DNA of 21,513 bases from an uncultured Succinivibrio sp. (GCA_900767695.1 CAAGAC010000044.1:1-21513), one strand, 5' to 3'; numbered from the stretch's first letter, positions 1 through 9,091 are shown. Notes: generated by a model from the letters alone, not told the origin. Program-made: numbers and translations.

Positions 1-2
1 GC

Positions 3-668
3 GTGGTGGTCGACAGGGACGCCGCGTCGGTGCGCGTGCCAGACGGCACGGCCGTCCCGGCAGGCGAGGCTGAGGACGAGGCAGTTGTTCCTGCAGGGGA
101 GGCCGAGGACGAGGCAGTGGTTCCTGCCGACGCGGCCAGGGACGAGCCTGCGGCGGACGATGCGGCGAAAGATGACGCGGCGAAGGACGAGAGCGCAAAG
201 GATGACGCCGCCAAGGATGAGCCTGCCAAGAACGACGCGGCAAAGGATCAGCAGGACGCCCAGGCTACTCCGCCTGATCTCAAGAATACCGACGCGAACG
301 GCAACCTCGTGCTCGACCCCAAGGATCTCTCCAATGGATCGCTGCGCGGGCTCGACGGCACCTGGAACACCTCCTCGGGCCTTTTCGACACCAGGACCGG
401 CAAGCCGGTCTCCATCAAGTACAACTTCAAGGACGGCAAGGGCACCGCGCAGGTGACCAAGGCCGACGGCACCAAGTGCTCGACGGGCACCTCGGGATCG
501 GTTGCAGGTGGCTCATTGGAGATCGCGGGCGGCATGGTTCCCTGCGCCGACGGCACCAAGATCTCGCTGCCCAAAGTGCGCTGCACCCCGGGCAAGGACG
601 GCAAGGCCGACTGCTCGGGCATCTACGGCGACAAGCAGGACAACATCAGGCTCGAGCTTTACAAGTAG
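3..668 (+). CDS. Ala/Lys/Asp-rich protein with SrfA-like C-terminal domain (5' partial)
   Basis: The reading frame is open to the left edge, so the true start lies outside the window. The visible part has two regions. Residues about 15-85 are low complexity: a short near-repeat (GEAEDEAVVPA twice), then many AAKD/AKDE units. Residues about 95-221 form a compact domain with the pattern LDGTWN, DTRTGKPVSIKYNFKDGKG, ADGTKCSTG, PCADGTKI, VRCTPGKDGKADCSG; the four cysteines could pair. From memory this resembles the C-terminal domain of SrfA-family proteins (Salmonella SrfA and relatives), whose role is not well defined. Two lipoprotein genes follow in the same direction, the first 51 bases downstream, so the three may be one operon. 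The coding frame is certain; the SrfA assignment is tentative. Confidence 0.75.
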   Translation: MVVDRDAASVRVPDGTAVPAGEAEDEAVVPAGEAEDEAVVPADAARDEPAADDAAKDDAAKDESAKDDAAKDEPAKNDAAKDQQDAQATPPDLKNTDANGNLVLDPKDLSNGSLRGLDGTWNTSSGLFDTRTGKPVSIKYNFKDGKGTAQVTKADGTKCSTGTSGSVAGGSLEIAGGMVPCADGTKISLPKVRCTPGKDGKADCSGIYGDKQDNIRLELYK

Positions 669-719
669 CCTTGGGCAAATGAGAATTGAGAACGATAAAT
701 CAGGAAGGAGAGCATTGAC

Positions 720-1487
720 ATGAACATGATCGCAAGGGCCCTGGTCGCTGCGGCGCTGTGCGCGCCCCTGGTTATGGCCACCGGATGCAACTCGCTTATG
801 GGCGGCTCGGGCTCGTCGGCCACCTCCGGCGAGGACGCTGACGTCAATCCCGAGCTCAAGAAGGACTCCCCGCAGTTCTTCTCGAAGTCGGGCGCGGCAG
901 GCTGCGCCACCGGCGCGGTGGCTGGCGTCCTCACCTGCCTCTTCAGCAACTCGAAGAACAAGGCGGCCTGCGCTGTCGCGGCAGGCGTTGGCGGCTGCGC
1001 CGTCGGCATGACCGCGAACTACCTCCTCGACAAGGTGCGCGCGGACTACCACAACACCGAGGATCAGCTCAACGCGACCAAGGCCGCGGTGCAGGAGAAC
1101 ATCGACAAGACCGCCAAGCTGCGCGATCTCTCGGCCAAGACCCTGCGCGAGGATCAGGCCGCGGTCAAGCAGCTCAACGCCGACTACAAGAAGGGCGAGG
1201 CCACTGCCGATCAGCTCAAGGCCAAGGACAGGGAGCTCACCGCCAACATCAAGTTCCTGACCGAGAAGAAGACCGAGGCCGAGGCCAAGCTCAAGGAAGT
1301 CCAGACCGCGCGCGACGGCGTGGTGCAGGGCGCGGGCGGCGACGAGAGCCTGACAGCCGACACCAGGCGCTCGGTGAAGGAGCTTGACGCGCAGATAGCC
1401 GAGCTTCAGAAGAACATCAACGATCTCAACTCCAACATCGTGGCCTACTCCGTGTCCAGGAGCTCGCTGGCGGTCAAGAACGCCTGA
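720..1487 (+). CDS. Coiled-coil lipoprotein with glycine-zipper-like hydrophobic segment
   Basis: This 255-residue protein begins with a lipoprotein signal peptide ending in the lipobox MATGC, so it should be lipid-anchored at Cys23. AGGAAGGAG lies 8 bases before the ATG. Residues about 60-100 are a hydrophobic small-residue stretch (GAAGCATGAVAGVLTC and ACAVAAGVGGCAVGM) resembling a glycine zipper, flanked by several cysteines. Residues about 105-245 are heptad-rich, with many Lys/Glu/Ala/Leu, and are predicted coiled coil. No enzyme motif is visible. Such an architecture fits an envelope structural protein or an inner-to-outer membrane spacer, but the family is not recognised. It sits between the SrfA-like gene and a second coiled-coil lipoprotein, with 22 bases to the latter, which suggests cotranscription and a shared envelope role. 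Confidence 0.85.
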   Translation: MNMIARALVAAALCAPLVMATGCNSLMGGSGSSATSGEDADVNPELKKDSPQFFSKSGAAGCATGAVAGVLTCLFSNSKNKAACAVAAGVGGCAVGMTANYLLDKVRADYHNTEDQLNATKAAVQENIDKTAKLRDLSAKTLREDQAAVKQLNADYKKGEATADQLKAKDRELTANIKFLTEKKTEAEAKLKEVQTARDGVVQGAGGDESLTADTRRSVKELDAQIAELQKNINDLNSNIVAYSVSRSSLAVKNA

Positions 1488-1509
1488 GAAAGGCTAAAGG
1501 GGATTTGAC

Positions 1510-2016
1510 ATGACTAGATCAATCATCGCGATCGCCGTCATCGCGGCGGCAGTCGTCAGCGGCTGCTCTGCCGATCAGTGCGATCCGTCAACCGACACCG
1601 GCTTCTTCTCGAAGATCGGCTGCGTGGCAGGCGGCGGCTATTCAAAGCGCGTCGAGGCCAAGAAGCAGGAGATAGCAGATCTGCGGGAGGAGCAGAAGTC
1701 GCTCACGCAGGAGGTCATCGATCTCAACGACGAGGACGCCGTGGCAAAGGAGAGCCGCGCCAAGGCGAGGTCCCGCCTCGACCGCCTCGACGAGAAGCTT
1801 GACGCGCTTGAGGCCAAAGTCGCCGCCTCGAAGTCCAGGAACACCAGGCTTCAAAAGCAGATAGCTGACGCCAAGGCCCAGGTCGCCACGATGCGCAAGA
1901 CCCCTGAGGACGCCACCGTGCTCCAGAAGCAGGCCGAGGTCGCCGAGCTCAAGGAGAAGCTCAGCGCCCTGAGCGAGACCCTGGCAAACGCCCCCGCCAT
2001 CTCGCCTGCCTACTGA
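1510..2016 (+). CDS. Small coiled-coil lipoprotein
   Basis: This 168-residue protein has a signal peptide ending in the lipobox VVSGC, so Cys19 should be lipidated. AAGGGG precedes the ATG. Two further cysteines (DQCDPS and KIGCVAGGG) lie within the first 40 mature residues, and a glycine-rich GCVAGGGY patch echoes the hydrophobic segment of the upstream lipoprotein. Residues about 45-155 are a continuous charged heptad pattern, predicted coiled coil. It looks like a shorter relative of the preceding gene: lipobox, cysteines with glycine patch, then coiled coil. A terminator follows directly, so this is the last gene of the unit. Function unknown. Confidence 0.85.
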   Translation: MTRSIIAIAVIAAAVVSGCSADQCDPSTDTGFFSKIGCVAGGGYSKRVEAKKQEIADLREEQKSLTQEVIDLNDEDAVAKESRAKARSRLDRLDEKLDALEAKVAASKSRNTRLQKQIADAKAQVATMRKTPEDATVLQKQAEVAELKEKLSALSETLANAPAISPAY

Positions 2017-2031
2017 GGAAAATCCGATCCA

Positions 2032-2065
2032 CAAAAAAGCCCCGCTGCGATGCGGGTGCTTTTTT
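2032..2065 (+). terminator. Rho-independent terminator after the lipoprotein operon
   Basis: The stem AGCCCCGC pairs with GCGGG(T)GCT with one bulged T and the loop TGCGAT. Six T follow, and a run of A precedes, so it could work on both strands. It starts 15 bases after the lipoprotein stop codon. Confidence 0.9.
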
Positions 2066-2385
2066 CGTGCGCTGTTCCGTAACCGTTTTCGAAAGGACCG
2101 GCGCTGTGTTTCGGAAAAGCACTCCTGGAAGATCCCCCTTCCAAGTTGCAAAAAGGCGCCACCGCCTATCACCTGAAGATCAATTCTTTCCTTGAACGCC
2201 TTATTTGTATGCAAGATTTGTGACGTCAGTCCAATATTCAGCATCCTCTGCAAAGAAAAAACATCATGCGGTCACGTTTCCGCACCGATACGGCGGCAAA
2301 CGTTTACGGTTTTACTAGAATCAGCAATGCACGAGGAGCGGAAGGCTCCCGGAGCATTCCTAATAAAAACACGTGAGGAGTAAAT
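2066..2385 (+). promoter_or_regulatory. Promoter and leader region of the ytfQRT-yjfF operon
   Basis: This 320-base stretch has no convincing gene. It is AT-richer than the flanks and holds the control region for ytfQ. A possible -10 is TAGAAT at 2316-2321, with no canonical -35 at the right distance, which would suit an activator-dependent or tightly repressed promoter. The leader contains a small hairpin at 2340-2360 (GGAA-GCTC, loop CCG, GAGC-TTCC) and the ribosome site GTGAGGAG just before the ytfQ ATG. The operator is listed separately. A short open frame at 2192-2383 has no ribosome site or recognisable protein and is not called. Confidence 0.55.
2296..2309 (+). promoter_or_regulatory. 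LacI/PurR-like operator upstream of ytfQ
   Basis: GCAAACGTTTACGG contains the near-perfect palindrome GCAAACGTTTAC, centred on CG, typical of LacI/GalR-family operators and close to the PurR box. It ends 6 bases before the candidate -10, a position expected for repression. The same 14 bases, in the same orientation relative to the gene, occur at the sugar kinase promoter (14722-14735). A partial half-site TCACGTTTCCGC lies at 2272-2283. Confidence 0.7.
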
Positions 2386-3375
2386 ATGAAGCTTGTCAAA
2401 ACCCTGCTCGCCGCCTCGCTGGGCGCCTTGATCGCCGCTTCCGCGGCTTCCGCCGTCCAGGCCAAGCAGATCACCATCGGCTTTTCGCAGATCGGCGCCG
2501 AGTCGGAGTGGCGCACCGCCAACACCAACGACGTCAAGGCGGCGGCCAAGGCCCACAACATCAACCTGAAGTTCTCCGACGCCCAGCAGAAGCAGGAGAA
2601 CCAGATCAAGGCCATCCGCACCTTCATCGCCCAGAAAGTCGATCTCATCGGCTTCGTGCCCATCGTGGCAACCGGCTGGGACAACGTGCTGCGCGAGGCC
2701 AAGCGCGCCAAGATCCCGGTGCTCGTCATGGACCGCGACCTGACCGTCTCCGATCCTTCCCTCTATGTCGCCAAGATCGGCACCGACTCCGTCACCGAGG
2801 GCAAGAAGGCCTTCGACTGGCTCGACGACTACGTCACCAAGAACAACGTCAAGCCCCGCAACGGCGGCGACAAGCTCAACATCGTGATCCTCGAGGGCAC
2901 CGTGGGCGCCTCTGCGACCACCGGCCGCGCCAAGGGCTTCAACACCGCATTGAAGAACTCCCCGAACAAGGACCGCTACAAGATCCTCGCCTCCCAGACC
3001 GGCGACTTCACCCGCCAGAAGGGCCAGGAGGTCATGGAGTCCTTCCTGAAGTCCTACCGCAACGACATCGACATCCTCTTCTCGATGAACGATGACATGG
3101 CGTTGGGCGCCATCCAGTCCATCGAGGCTGCCGGCCTCAAGCCCGCCAAGGACATCATCATCGTCTCCGTCGACGGCGTTAAGGGCATCTTCCAGGCCAT
3201 GATCGACGGCAAGTCCAACGCCACCGTCGAGTGCAACCCGCTGCAGGGCGATCTGTTCTTCACGACCGCCGAGAAGATCCTCAAGGGCGAGGCCGTGCCC
3301 AAGAGCGTCTTCGTCGAGGAGGGCGTCTATCCTGCCGACAAGGCCAAGGAAGTCTTCCCGACCCGCAAGTACTGA
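2386..3375 (+). CDS. ytfQ: Sugar ABC transporter periplasmic binding protein (galactofuranose type)
   Basis: This 329-residue periplasmic protein captures a sugar for import by the ABC transporter encoded just downstream. A signal peptide covers residues 1-26, ending AVQA before KQITIGFSQ. The mature part follows E. coli YtfQ (galactofuranose-binding) closely: GFSQIGAESEWR, the DAQQKQENQIKA block, PIVATGWDNVL, DRDL, EGTVGASATTGRAKGF, SQTGDFTRQKGQEVMESF, NDDMALGAIQSIEAAG and SVDGVKGIFQAMIDG. GAGGAG lies 7 bases before the ATG. Length is similar to E. coli YtfQ (about 320). It is first of a four-gene operon, controlled by a LacI-type operator, and separated from the ATPase gene by a hairpin array that may let it be made in excess. 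Pyranose versus furanose specificity cannot be proved from sequence alone. Confidence 0.93.
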   Translation: MKLVKTLLAASLGALIAASAASAVQAKQITIGFSQIGAESEWRTANTNDVKAAAKAHNINLKFSDAQQKQENQIKAIRTFIAQKVDLIGFVPIVATGWDNVLREAKRAKIPVLVMDRDLTVSDPSLYVAKIGTDSVTEGKKAFDWLDDYVTKNNVKPRNGGDKLNIVILEGTVGASATTGRAKGFNTALKNSPNKDRYKILASQTGDFTRQKGQEVMESFLKSYRNDIDILFSMNDDMALGAIQSIEAAGLKPAKDIIIVSVDGVKGIFQAMIDGKSNATVECNPLQGDLFFTTAEKILKGEAVPKSVFVEEGVYPADKAKEVFPTRKY

Positions 3376-3387
3376 CGATGCGCCCCC

Positions 3388-3416
3388 GGCCTTCTCATGA
3401 GATTTCATGAGTGGCC
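3388..3416 (+). repeat. First intercistronic hairpin (ytfQ-ytfR)
   Basis: CTCATGA (3394-3400) pairs with TCATGAG (3405-3411) around the loop GATT. The stem extends through a small internal loop by GGCC (3388-3391) with GGCC (3413-3416). It begins 12 bases after the ytfQ stop codon and opens a run of four strong stem-loops. Confidence 0.75.
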
Positions 3417-3433
3417 AGCGCGACGCGCATCCT

Positions 3434-3499
3434 GCGGCCGCTCCCGCGGCCGCGCCCCCGGGGCTCCCCCGGGGGCTTCATTCCGGGCGCAGGCCCGGA
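3434..3499 (+). repeat. Three tandem perfect GC hairpins between ytfQ and ytfR
   Basis: Three stem-loops without mismatches stand nearly end to end. First, GCGGCCGC (3434-3441), loop TCCC, GCGGCCGC (3446-3453). Second, a 10-base-pair stem GCCCCCGGGG (3454-3463), loop CTC, CCCCGGGGGC (3467-3476). Third, TCCGGGC (3482-3488), loop GCAG, GCCCGGA (3493-3499). No T run follows, so they are unlikely to be simple terminators. In transporter operons such elements often protect the upstream binding-protein message from 3' decay or reduce read-through, giving more binding protein than membrane subunits. That role is inferred here. Confidence 0.8.
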
Positions 3500-3528
3500 C
3501 AGTTTCCAAACCGTCTTTGGAGGGCTTT

Positions 3529-5044
<1,516 letters not shown>

Positions 5045-5058
<14 letters not shown>

Positions 5059-6109
5059 GAGATTCTCCAGGAGCTCGCTGGCACTGCCGCTGGCCGCGCT
5101 GGCGATCCTGCTCCTGTTCAACGCCGTCTTCGTCGACGACTTCTTCAAGATCCAGATGATGGACAACGGCAACCTGTACGGGCGCCCCATCGACATCCTG
5201 CACCGCTGCTCGTCGCTCATCATCATCGCCCTGGGCATGACCTTCGTCATCGCCACCGGCGGCGTCGACATCTCGGTGGGCGCGGTGATAGCCATATCGT
5301 CCGCGACCTGCTGCGTGATGCTCGGCGGCGACATCTCGGGGATCCCGCACCACCCGTTCCTCGTGGCGATCCTCTGCTCGCTGGGAGTTGGCATAATCGC
5401 GGGACTGTGGAACGGACTGCTGGTCGCCAAGTTCAAGATCCAGGCGATGGTCGCCACGCTGATCCTGATGACCGCGGGACGCGGCATCGCGCAGCTGATG
5501 ACCGACGGCCAGATCATCACGGTCTACTACAAGCCGTTCGCCTACATCGGCGGCAACATCCCGGGCGTCATGGTCCCGACGGCGATGATCATCGCGCTGG
5601 CCATGATCCTGCTGGTGGTGCTGCTTGACCGCAAGACCTCGATAGGCCTCATGATCCAGGCCGTCGGCATCAACCCGGTGGCCTCGCGTTACGCTGGCAT
5701 CAAGGTGACGGCGGTGCTGTTCGCAGTCTACGTGTTCTCGGGCTTCTGCGCCGGAACCTCGGGCCTCATCGAGGGCTCGCTCATCCGCGCGGCCGACGCG
5801 AACAACGCTGGATTGAACATGGAGATGGACGCCATCCTCTCGGTGACATTGGGCGGCACGCTCATGATCGGCGGCAGGTACTTCATAGGCGGCACCATCA
5901 TCGGCGCCATCACCATCCAGACCCTGACCACCACGATGTACGCGCTGGGCGTCCCGTCGGACTGCCTGCCGGCGGTCAAGGCGGTGGTGATCCTGCTCAT
6001 CATCGTGTTCCAGTCCGAGAAGTTCAAGCAGATGTTCCGCAACTACCGCATGAGGAAGGACGAGCTCAGCTCCGGCGGCAAGGGCGGCAAGGAGGCAGCA
6101 AATGTCTAA
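5045..6109 (+). CDS. ytfT: Sugar ABC transporter permease 1
   Basis: This 354-residue inner-membrane protein forms half of the sugar channel. It belongs to the BPD_transp_2/RbsC family: multiple hydrophobic helices, the N-terminal hallmark IATGGVDISVGAVIAI, a conserved AVGINPVASRYAGI loop and ALGGTLMIGG-type C-terminal segments (here TLGGTLMIGGRYFIGGTIIG). The start at 5045 was chosen because GCGGGGG lies just upstream and the frame overlaps the end of ytfR by 14 bases; an ATG at 5051 is an alternative. It overlaps yjfF by 8 bases. Its position between the ATPase and the second permease matches ytfT of E. coli. The C-terminus is charged (Lys/Gly rich). Confidence 0.9.
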
Positions 6110-7130
6110 GAAGAACTCTGGCGGCCTGCTTGCGTCGCCGCACTTCCCGTTCTACGTGACGGCGGTGCTGTTCATCATCCTGTTCGGGGCCGGCAGCGTC
6201 ATGTTCGACGGCTTCTTCAGCGCGATGAACTTCCTGAACCTGTTCAACGACAACGCGCCGCTGATCATCGTGACCGTGGGCATCACCTTCGCGATCCTCT
6301 CGGGCTTCGGCGGCATCGACCTGTCGGTGGGCGCGGTGGTCGCGCTGACTTGCATGACCCTGGCCGTGCTGATGCGCGACACGCAGATAAGCCCGTTCGT
6401 GTGCATGCTCATAGTGCTGGTCATCGGAACCGCGGTGGGAGCCCTCAACGGCTTTCTCATCACCTTCTTCCGCCTCCAGCCCTTCATCGTCACCCTGGGT
6501 ACGATGTTCCTATGCCGCGGTCTTACCGCGATCCTCTCGCGCGACAGCGTGCCTATCGACAACGAGCTGTACGGCGAGCTTGCCTTCATGTCGATCCCCA
6601 TCGGCGACGGCTTCCTCTCGCTCTCTGCGATAGTCGCCCTCATCGTCGTGGTCATCGCGACCATCGTGCTGCGCTACACCTCGTTCGGCCGCGGCGTCTA
6701 CGCCGTCGGCGGCAACGAGCAGAGTGCCGCCCTGATGGGCCTGAAGGTCAACGCCATCCGCCTCAAGGTCTACATGATCTCGGGCTTCTGCGCCTCGCTA
6801 GGCGGCATCGCCTACTCGATGTCGATGCTCTCGGGCTACACCCAGCACGGCCTTGGCATGGAGATGGACGCCATCGCCTCCTCGGTCATCGGCGGCACCC
6901 AGCTGATGGGCGGCGTCGGCTTCATCCCCGGCACCCTGCTCGGCGTGATGATCCAGGGCTCCATCCTCGAGATCATCTCCTTCCAGGGCACACTGTCGGC
7001 CTGGTGGACCAAGATCGTGGTCGGCGTGCTGCTGTGCCTGTTCATCGTGATGCAGGCGGTGGTCACCGCCCGCAAGAACAGGTTCATGAGCCTGACCGCC
7101 GAGGGTAGCGCCAAGAAGGAAAAGAAGTGA
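6102..7130 (+). CDS. yjfF: Sugar ABC transporter permease 2
   Basis: This 342-residue inner-membrane protein is the second channel subunit of the transporter. It aligns by eye with E. coli YjfF: FAILSGFGGIDLSVGAVVAL, LQPFIVTLGTMFLCRGLTAIL, FGRGVYAVGGNEQSAALMG, MEMDAIASSVIGGTQLMGG and the strikingly conserved GTLSAWWTKIVVGVLL near the end. AAGGAGG stands 8 bases before its ATG, inside the 3' end of ytfT. It is the last gene of the operon, followed by a terminator. Two different permeases beside one double ATPase is the arrangement of the E. coli galactofuranose transporter, which supports the ytfQRT-yjfF assignment as a set. Confidence 0.9.
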   Translation: MSKKNSGGLLASPHFPFYVTAVLFIILFGAGSVMFDGFFSAMNFLNLFNDNAPLIIVTVGITFAILSGFGGIDLSVGAVVALTCMTLAVLMRDTQISPFVCMLIVLVIGTAVGALNGFLITFFRLQPFIVTLGTMFLCRGLTAILSRDSVPIDNELYGELAFMSIPIGDGFLSLSAIVALIVVVIATIVLRYTSFGRGVYAVGGNEQSAALMGLKVNAIRLKVYMISGFCASLGGIAYSMSMLSGYTQHGLGMEMDAIASSVIGGTQLMGGVGFIPGTLLGVMIQGSILEIISFQGTLSAWWTKIVVGVLLCLFIVMQAVVTARKNRFMSLTAEGSAKKEKK

Positions 7131-7155
7131 TGCCCGCATAGGACGGCATCAATGC

Positions 7156-7186
7156 AAGGCCCGCTGTAAAAAGCGGGCTTTATTTT
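7156..7186 (+). terminator. Rho-independent terminator of the ytfQRT-yjfF operon
   Basis: GCCCGCT (7159-7165) pairs with AGCGGGC (7172-7178) around GTAAAA, extended by A/T pairs and followed by TTTATTTT. Confidence 0.9.
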
Positions 7187-7270
7187 GATCTGATAAAATA
7201 AAGATGTTCAATAGCTTAATTTGACAAACAGTTTTAAAACAAAAAAGTATCTACCTTTTTAACTTTTTCC

Positions 7271-7299
7271 TTTACAGTAAGACAGAAACTATGTATAAT
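7271..7299 (+). promoter_or_regulatory. Strong sigma70-type promoter of the restriction-modification locus
   Basis: TTTACA (7271-7276) and a perfect TATAAT (7294-7299) are 17 bases apart, in an AT-rich block that differs sharply from the GC-rich flanks. The methyltransferase start is about 70 bases downstream. A second TTGACA at 7221-7226 has no good -10. Confidence 0.8.
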
Positions 7300-7368
7300 A
7301 ATTATACTTGATTTGCAGTTTAGGACGGGCATATTCAGCCCTATGCATCTGAAGGGGAAAGCTCAAGC

Positions 7369-8543
7369 ATGCAGGCAGCGATTAACAGTGCGGTAAAGCC
7401 ATGCATTCCTTCGATTGCGCCTGAGGAATTTGCCACCCGGCAGGCCGAACGTCGCGGAAATGATCATGGAGCGCAAGCGGATGCGCATTGCCACCTTTTC
7501 CACGGCAACGTGTTTGAGATGTACAAGGCTTGGCCCTCTCCTGATTTGATCATTTCCGACGGAGCTTACGGCGTCAGAGGATTCCGAGGAGACACGAATG
7601 ACGCGTCTGGCCTGGTTGACTGGTACAGGCCGCATCTTCTTCAGTGGGCGCGCAAGGCTAAGCCTTCAACGAGCCTTTGGTTCTGGAATACGGAGGTCGG
7701 CTGGGCCACTGTGCATCCTCTCCTTATGTCAACAGGATGGGAGTACGTCCAGCTCGCAGTATGGGACAAGGGTTTGTCGCACATTGCGGGAAGTGTCAAT
7801 GGCAAGACGATCAGGCAGCTCCCGATCGTTACTGAAGTCTCCGCTCTCTATCGGCGAAAGATTTTCCTGACAACGGGTGACGGGCAGACTCTGGATGCCA
7901 AGCACTGGCTGAGGGCGGAATGGTGCAGAAGCGGTTTGGCCATGAGCAGGGCCAACGAGGCATGCGGAGTAAGAAATGCCGCTTCTAGAAAGTATCTTGC
8001 CTCGGACTGGCTGTCGTACTGGCCTCCAGGCGAAGCGGTCGAAAAGATGGCCGACTACTGCATGCGCTATGGCACGCCGACAAAAAGGCCTTACTTCTCG
8101 CTGGACGGGGAGAATCCGCCAAAGGCTTCGGAGTGGGATGGCCTCAGGGCAGTTTGGAACCACCGCAATGGGATCACGAATGTCTGGAATAGTCCGCCTC
8201 TGTCTGATTCTGAGCGATTGAAAGGAACCATGGAGCGCAGCGCCCCAAGGACTTACAAGCCAAGCAGGCTATCGGCGGCGCACCTGAACCAGAAGCCGCT
8301 CGATTTGATGCTTACCCAGGTGGCGGCGGCATCGAACCCCGGCGGCATAGTCTGGGAGCCTTTTGGCTGACTCTGTTCCGCATCGGTAGCCTCAGTTCTG
8401 CTGGGCAGGAGGCCTGGTGCGCGGAGATTGATGACACCTTCTGCGATCTGGCAGGAGTGCGACTCAAGGAGGCAGAAGAACATTTCACGAAGCATGGAAG
8501 CTTCCAATTCAAGGAGAACGCAAGCGATGCCACTTCCCATTGA
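7369..8543 (+). pseudogene. DNA amino-methyltransferase, broken by a nonsense codon and a frameshift
   Basis: In intact form this protein would methylate an exocyclic amino group on DNA as the protective partner of a restriction enzyme. Motif IV appears as LIISDGAYGVRGF (about residue 64), followed by WFWNTEVGWATVHP, NEACGVRNAASRKY, PYFSLDG and HLNQKPLDLM. The AdoMet-binding FxGxG region comes last (VWEPFG), a beta-type motif order. At 8368-8370 a TGA interrupts EPFG[stop]LCSASVASVLLGRR where family members have a second Gly (GGA to TGA is one change). At 8413 one G is missing: AGG AGG (G)CC TGG would restore RRAWCAEIDDTFCDLAGVRLKEAEEHF, ending at TGA 8541-8543. The stop removes the AdoMet site, so the product should be inactive. 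Base composition is AT-richer than the neighbours, consistent with transfer. GAAGGGG is the likely ribosome site. Confidence 0.88.
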
Positions 8544-9000
8544 CAGGTACGAACTTCCCTCTGACGATGAGCGGACACAACTTGCAGAAGGCGTGATTAA
8601 AGCGCTTCAGGCTGTTCCGATCTATTTCAAGACCGCCATCAACATTGAAGGAATTTAAGCAACTGACCTGTTCTCAATCAATAGCCTCCTCGGGGGTGCG
8701 ATAGAGCAGAAAACAGTAGATGCGCTCAACAGCACAAGGGAAATCTGGGATCCGGACGGGAAGTGGGCTGAGTACCAGTTCAACCGCTATGCGAAAAGCT
8801 TCCCTGACGTGAGGCATGAAAAGAACGATGGTGCCAGGCCGCTTATGGGAATCGAGCTCAAGGGCTGGTTCCTTCTTTCAAAGGAAGAGGTTCCCTCATT
8901 CAGGTTCAGGACATCGCCTGAAGCCATGACTGTGTGGGATCTGATTGCGGTGTTTCCTTTCAATCCATCCAGCGTGCCGGACGGCACATGTTATCCGTAA
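8527..9000 (+). pseudogene. Restriction endonuclease remnant (PD-(D/E)xK type), broken by a nonsense codon
   Basis: From the ATG at 8527, overlapping the methyltransferase end by 17 bases, one frame runs to 9000 but is cut by TAA at 8656-8658 (AINIEGI[stop]ATDLFSINSLLGG). After the stop come AIEQKTVDALNSTREIWDPDG, then FPDV, fourteen residues later IELKGWFLL, then PSFRFRTSP and WDLIAVFPF. FPD followed by ELK fits the PD-(D/E)xK nuclease core. From memory, proteins with a GIELKGWYLLAKE-like block occur next to methyltransferases of the upstream type. The end (NPSSVPDGTCYP) looks shortened against what I recall of the family, so the C-terminus may also be lost. Direct evidence: position, continuous conserved-looking frame across the stop. 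Nuclease identity is inferred. Confidence 0.7.
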
Positions 9001-9076
9001 AATTTTTTGCAATTTTCTCAAAATGTTGCACGTGTCAAATTCGGTCATGCGTGGCTTGCCTAACATTCAATCGTGC

Positions 9077-9091
9077 GCATACGTTTGCAAA
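9077..9091 (+). promoter_or_regulatory. Possible LacI-type operator upstream of tctC
   Basis: GCATACGTTTGCAAA matches the kinase-promoter sequence GTAAACGTTTGCAAA (14724-14738) at 13 of 15 bases, but one half-site is degraded. It is framed by the inverted repeat GCGCAT (9075-9080) and ATGCGC (9094-9099), so it could also form a hairpin in the leader. It lies 35 bases before the tctC start. Confidence 0.45.

Noticed and set aside
2219..2235. Possible CRP site (TGTGACGTCAGTCC)
   Set aside because: Only the TGTGA half fits; the other half does not match TCACA, so it is not called.
2192..2383. 63-residue open frame upstream of ytfQ
   Set aside because: No ribosome site and no protein-like pattern; it overlaps the operator and leader of ytfQ.
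2272..3408. 378-residue minus-strand frame opposite ytfQ
   Set aside because: Leu/Gly/Asp-rich shadow of the ytfQ gene, without protein motifs or a ribosome site.
3397..3528. N-terminal extension of ytfR by 44 residues
   Set aside because: It translates the hairpin array into an Arg/Pro/Gly-rich sequence unlike the family, and the ATG at 3529 has a good ribosome site and gives the normal family length.
8368..8370. TGA in the methyltransferase as a recoded codon (selenocysteine or other)
   Set aside because: A separate one-base frameshift follows 43 bases later and the partner nuclease also has a TAA, so decay is the simpler explanation; the position normally holds glycine.
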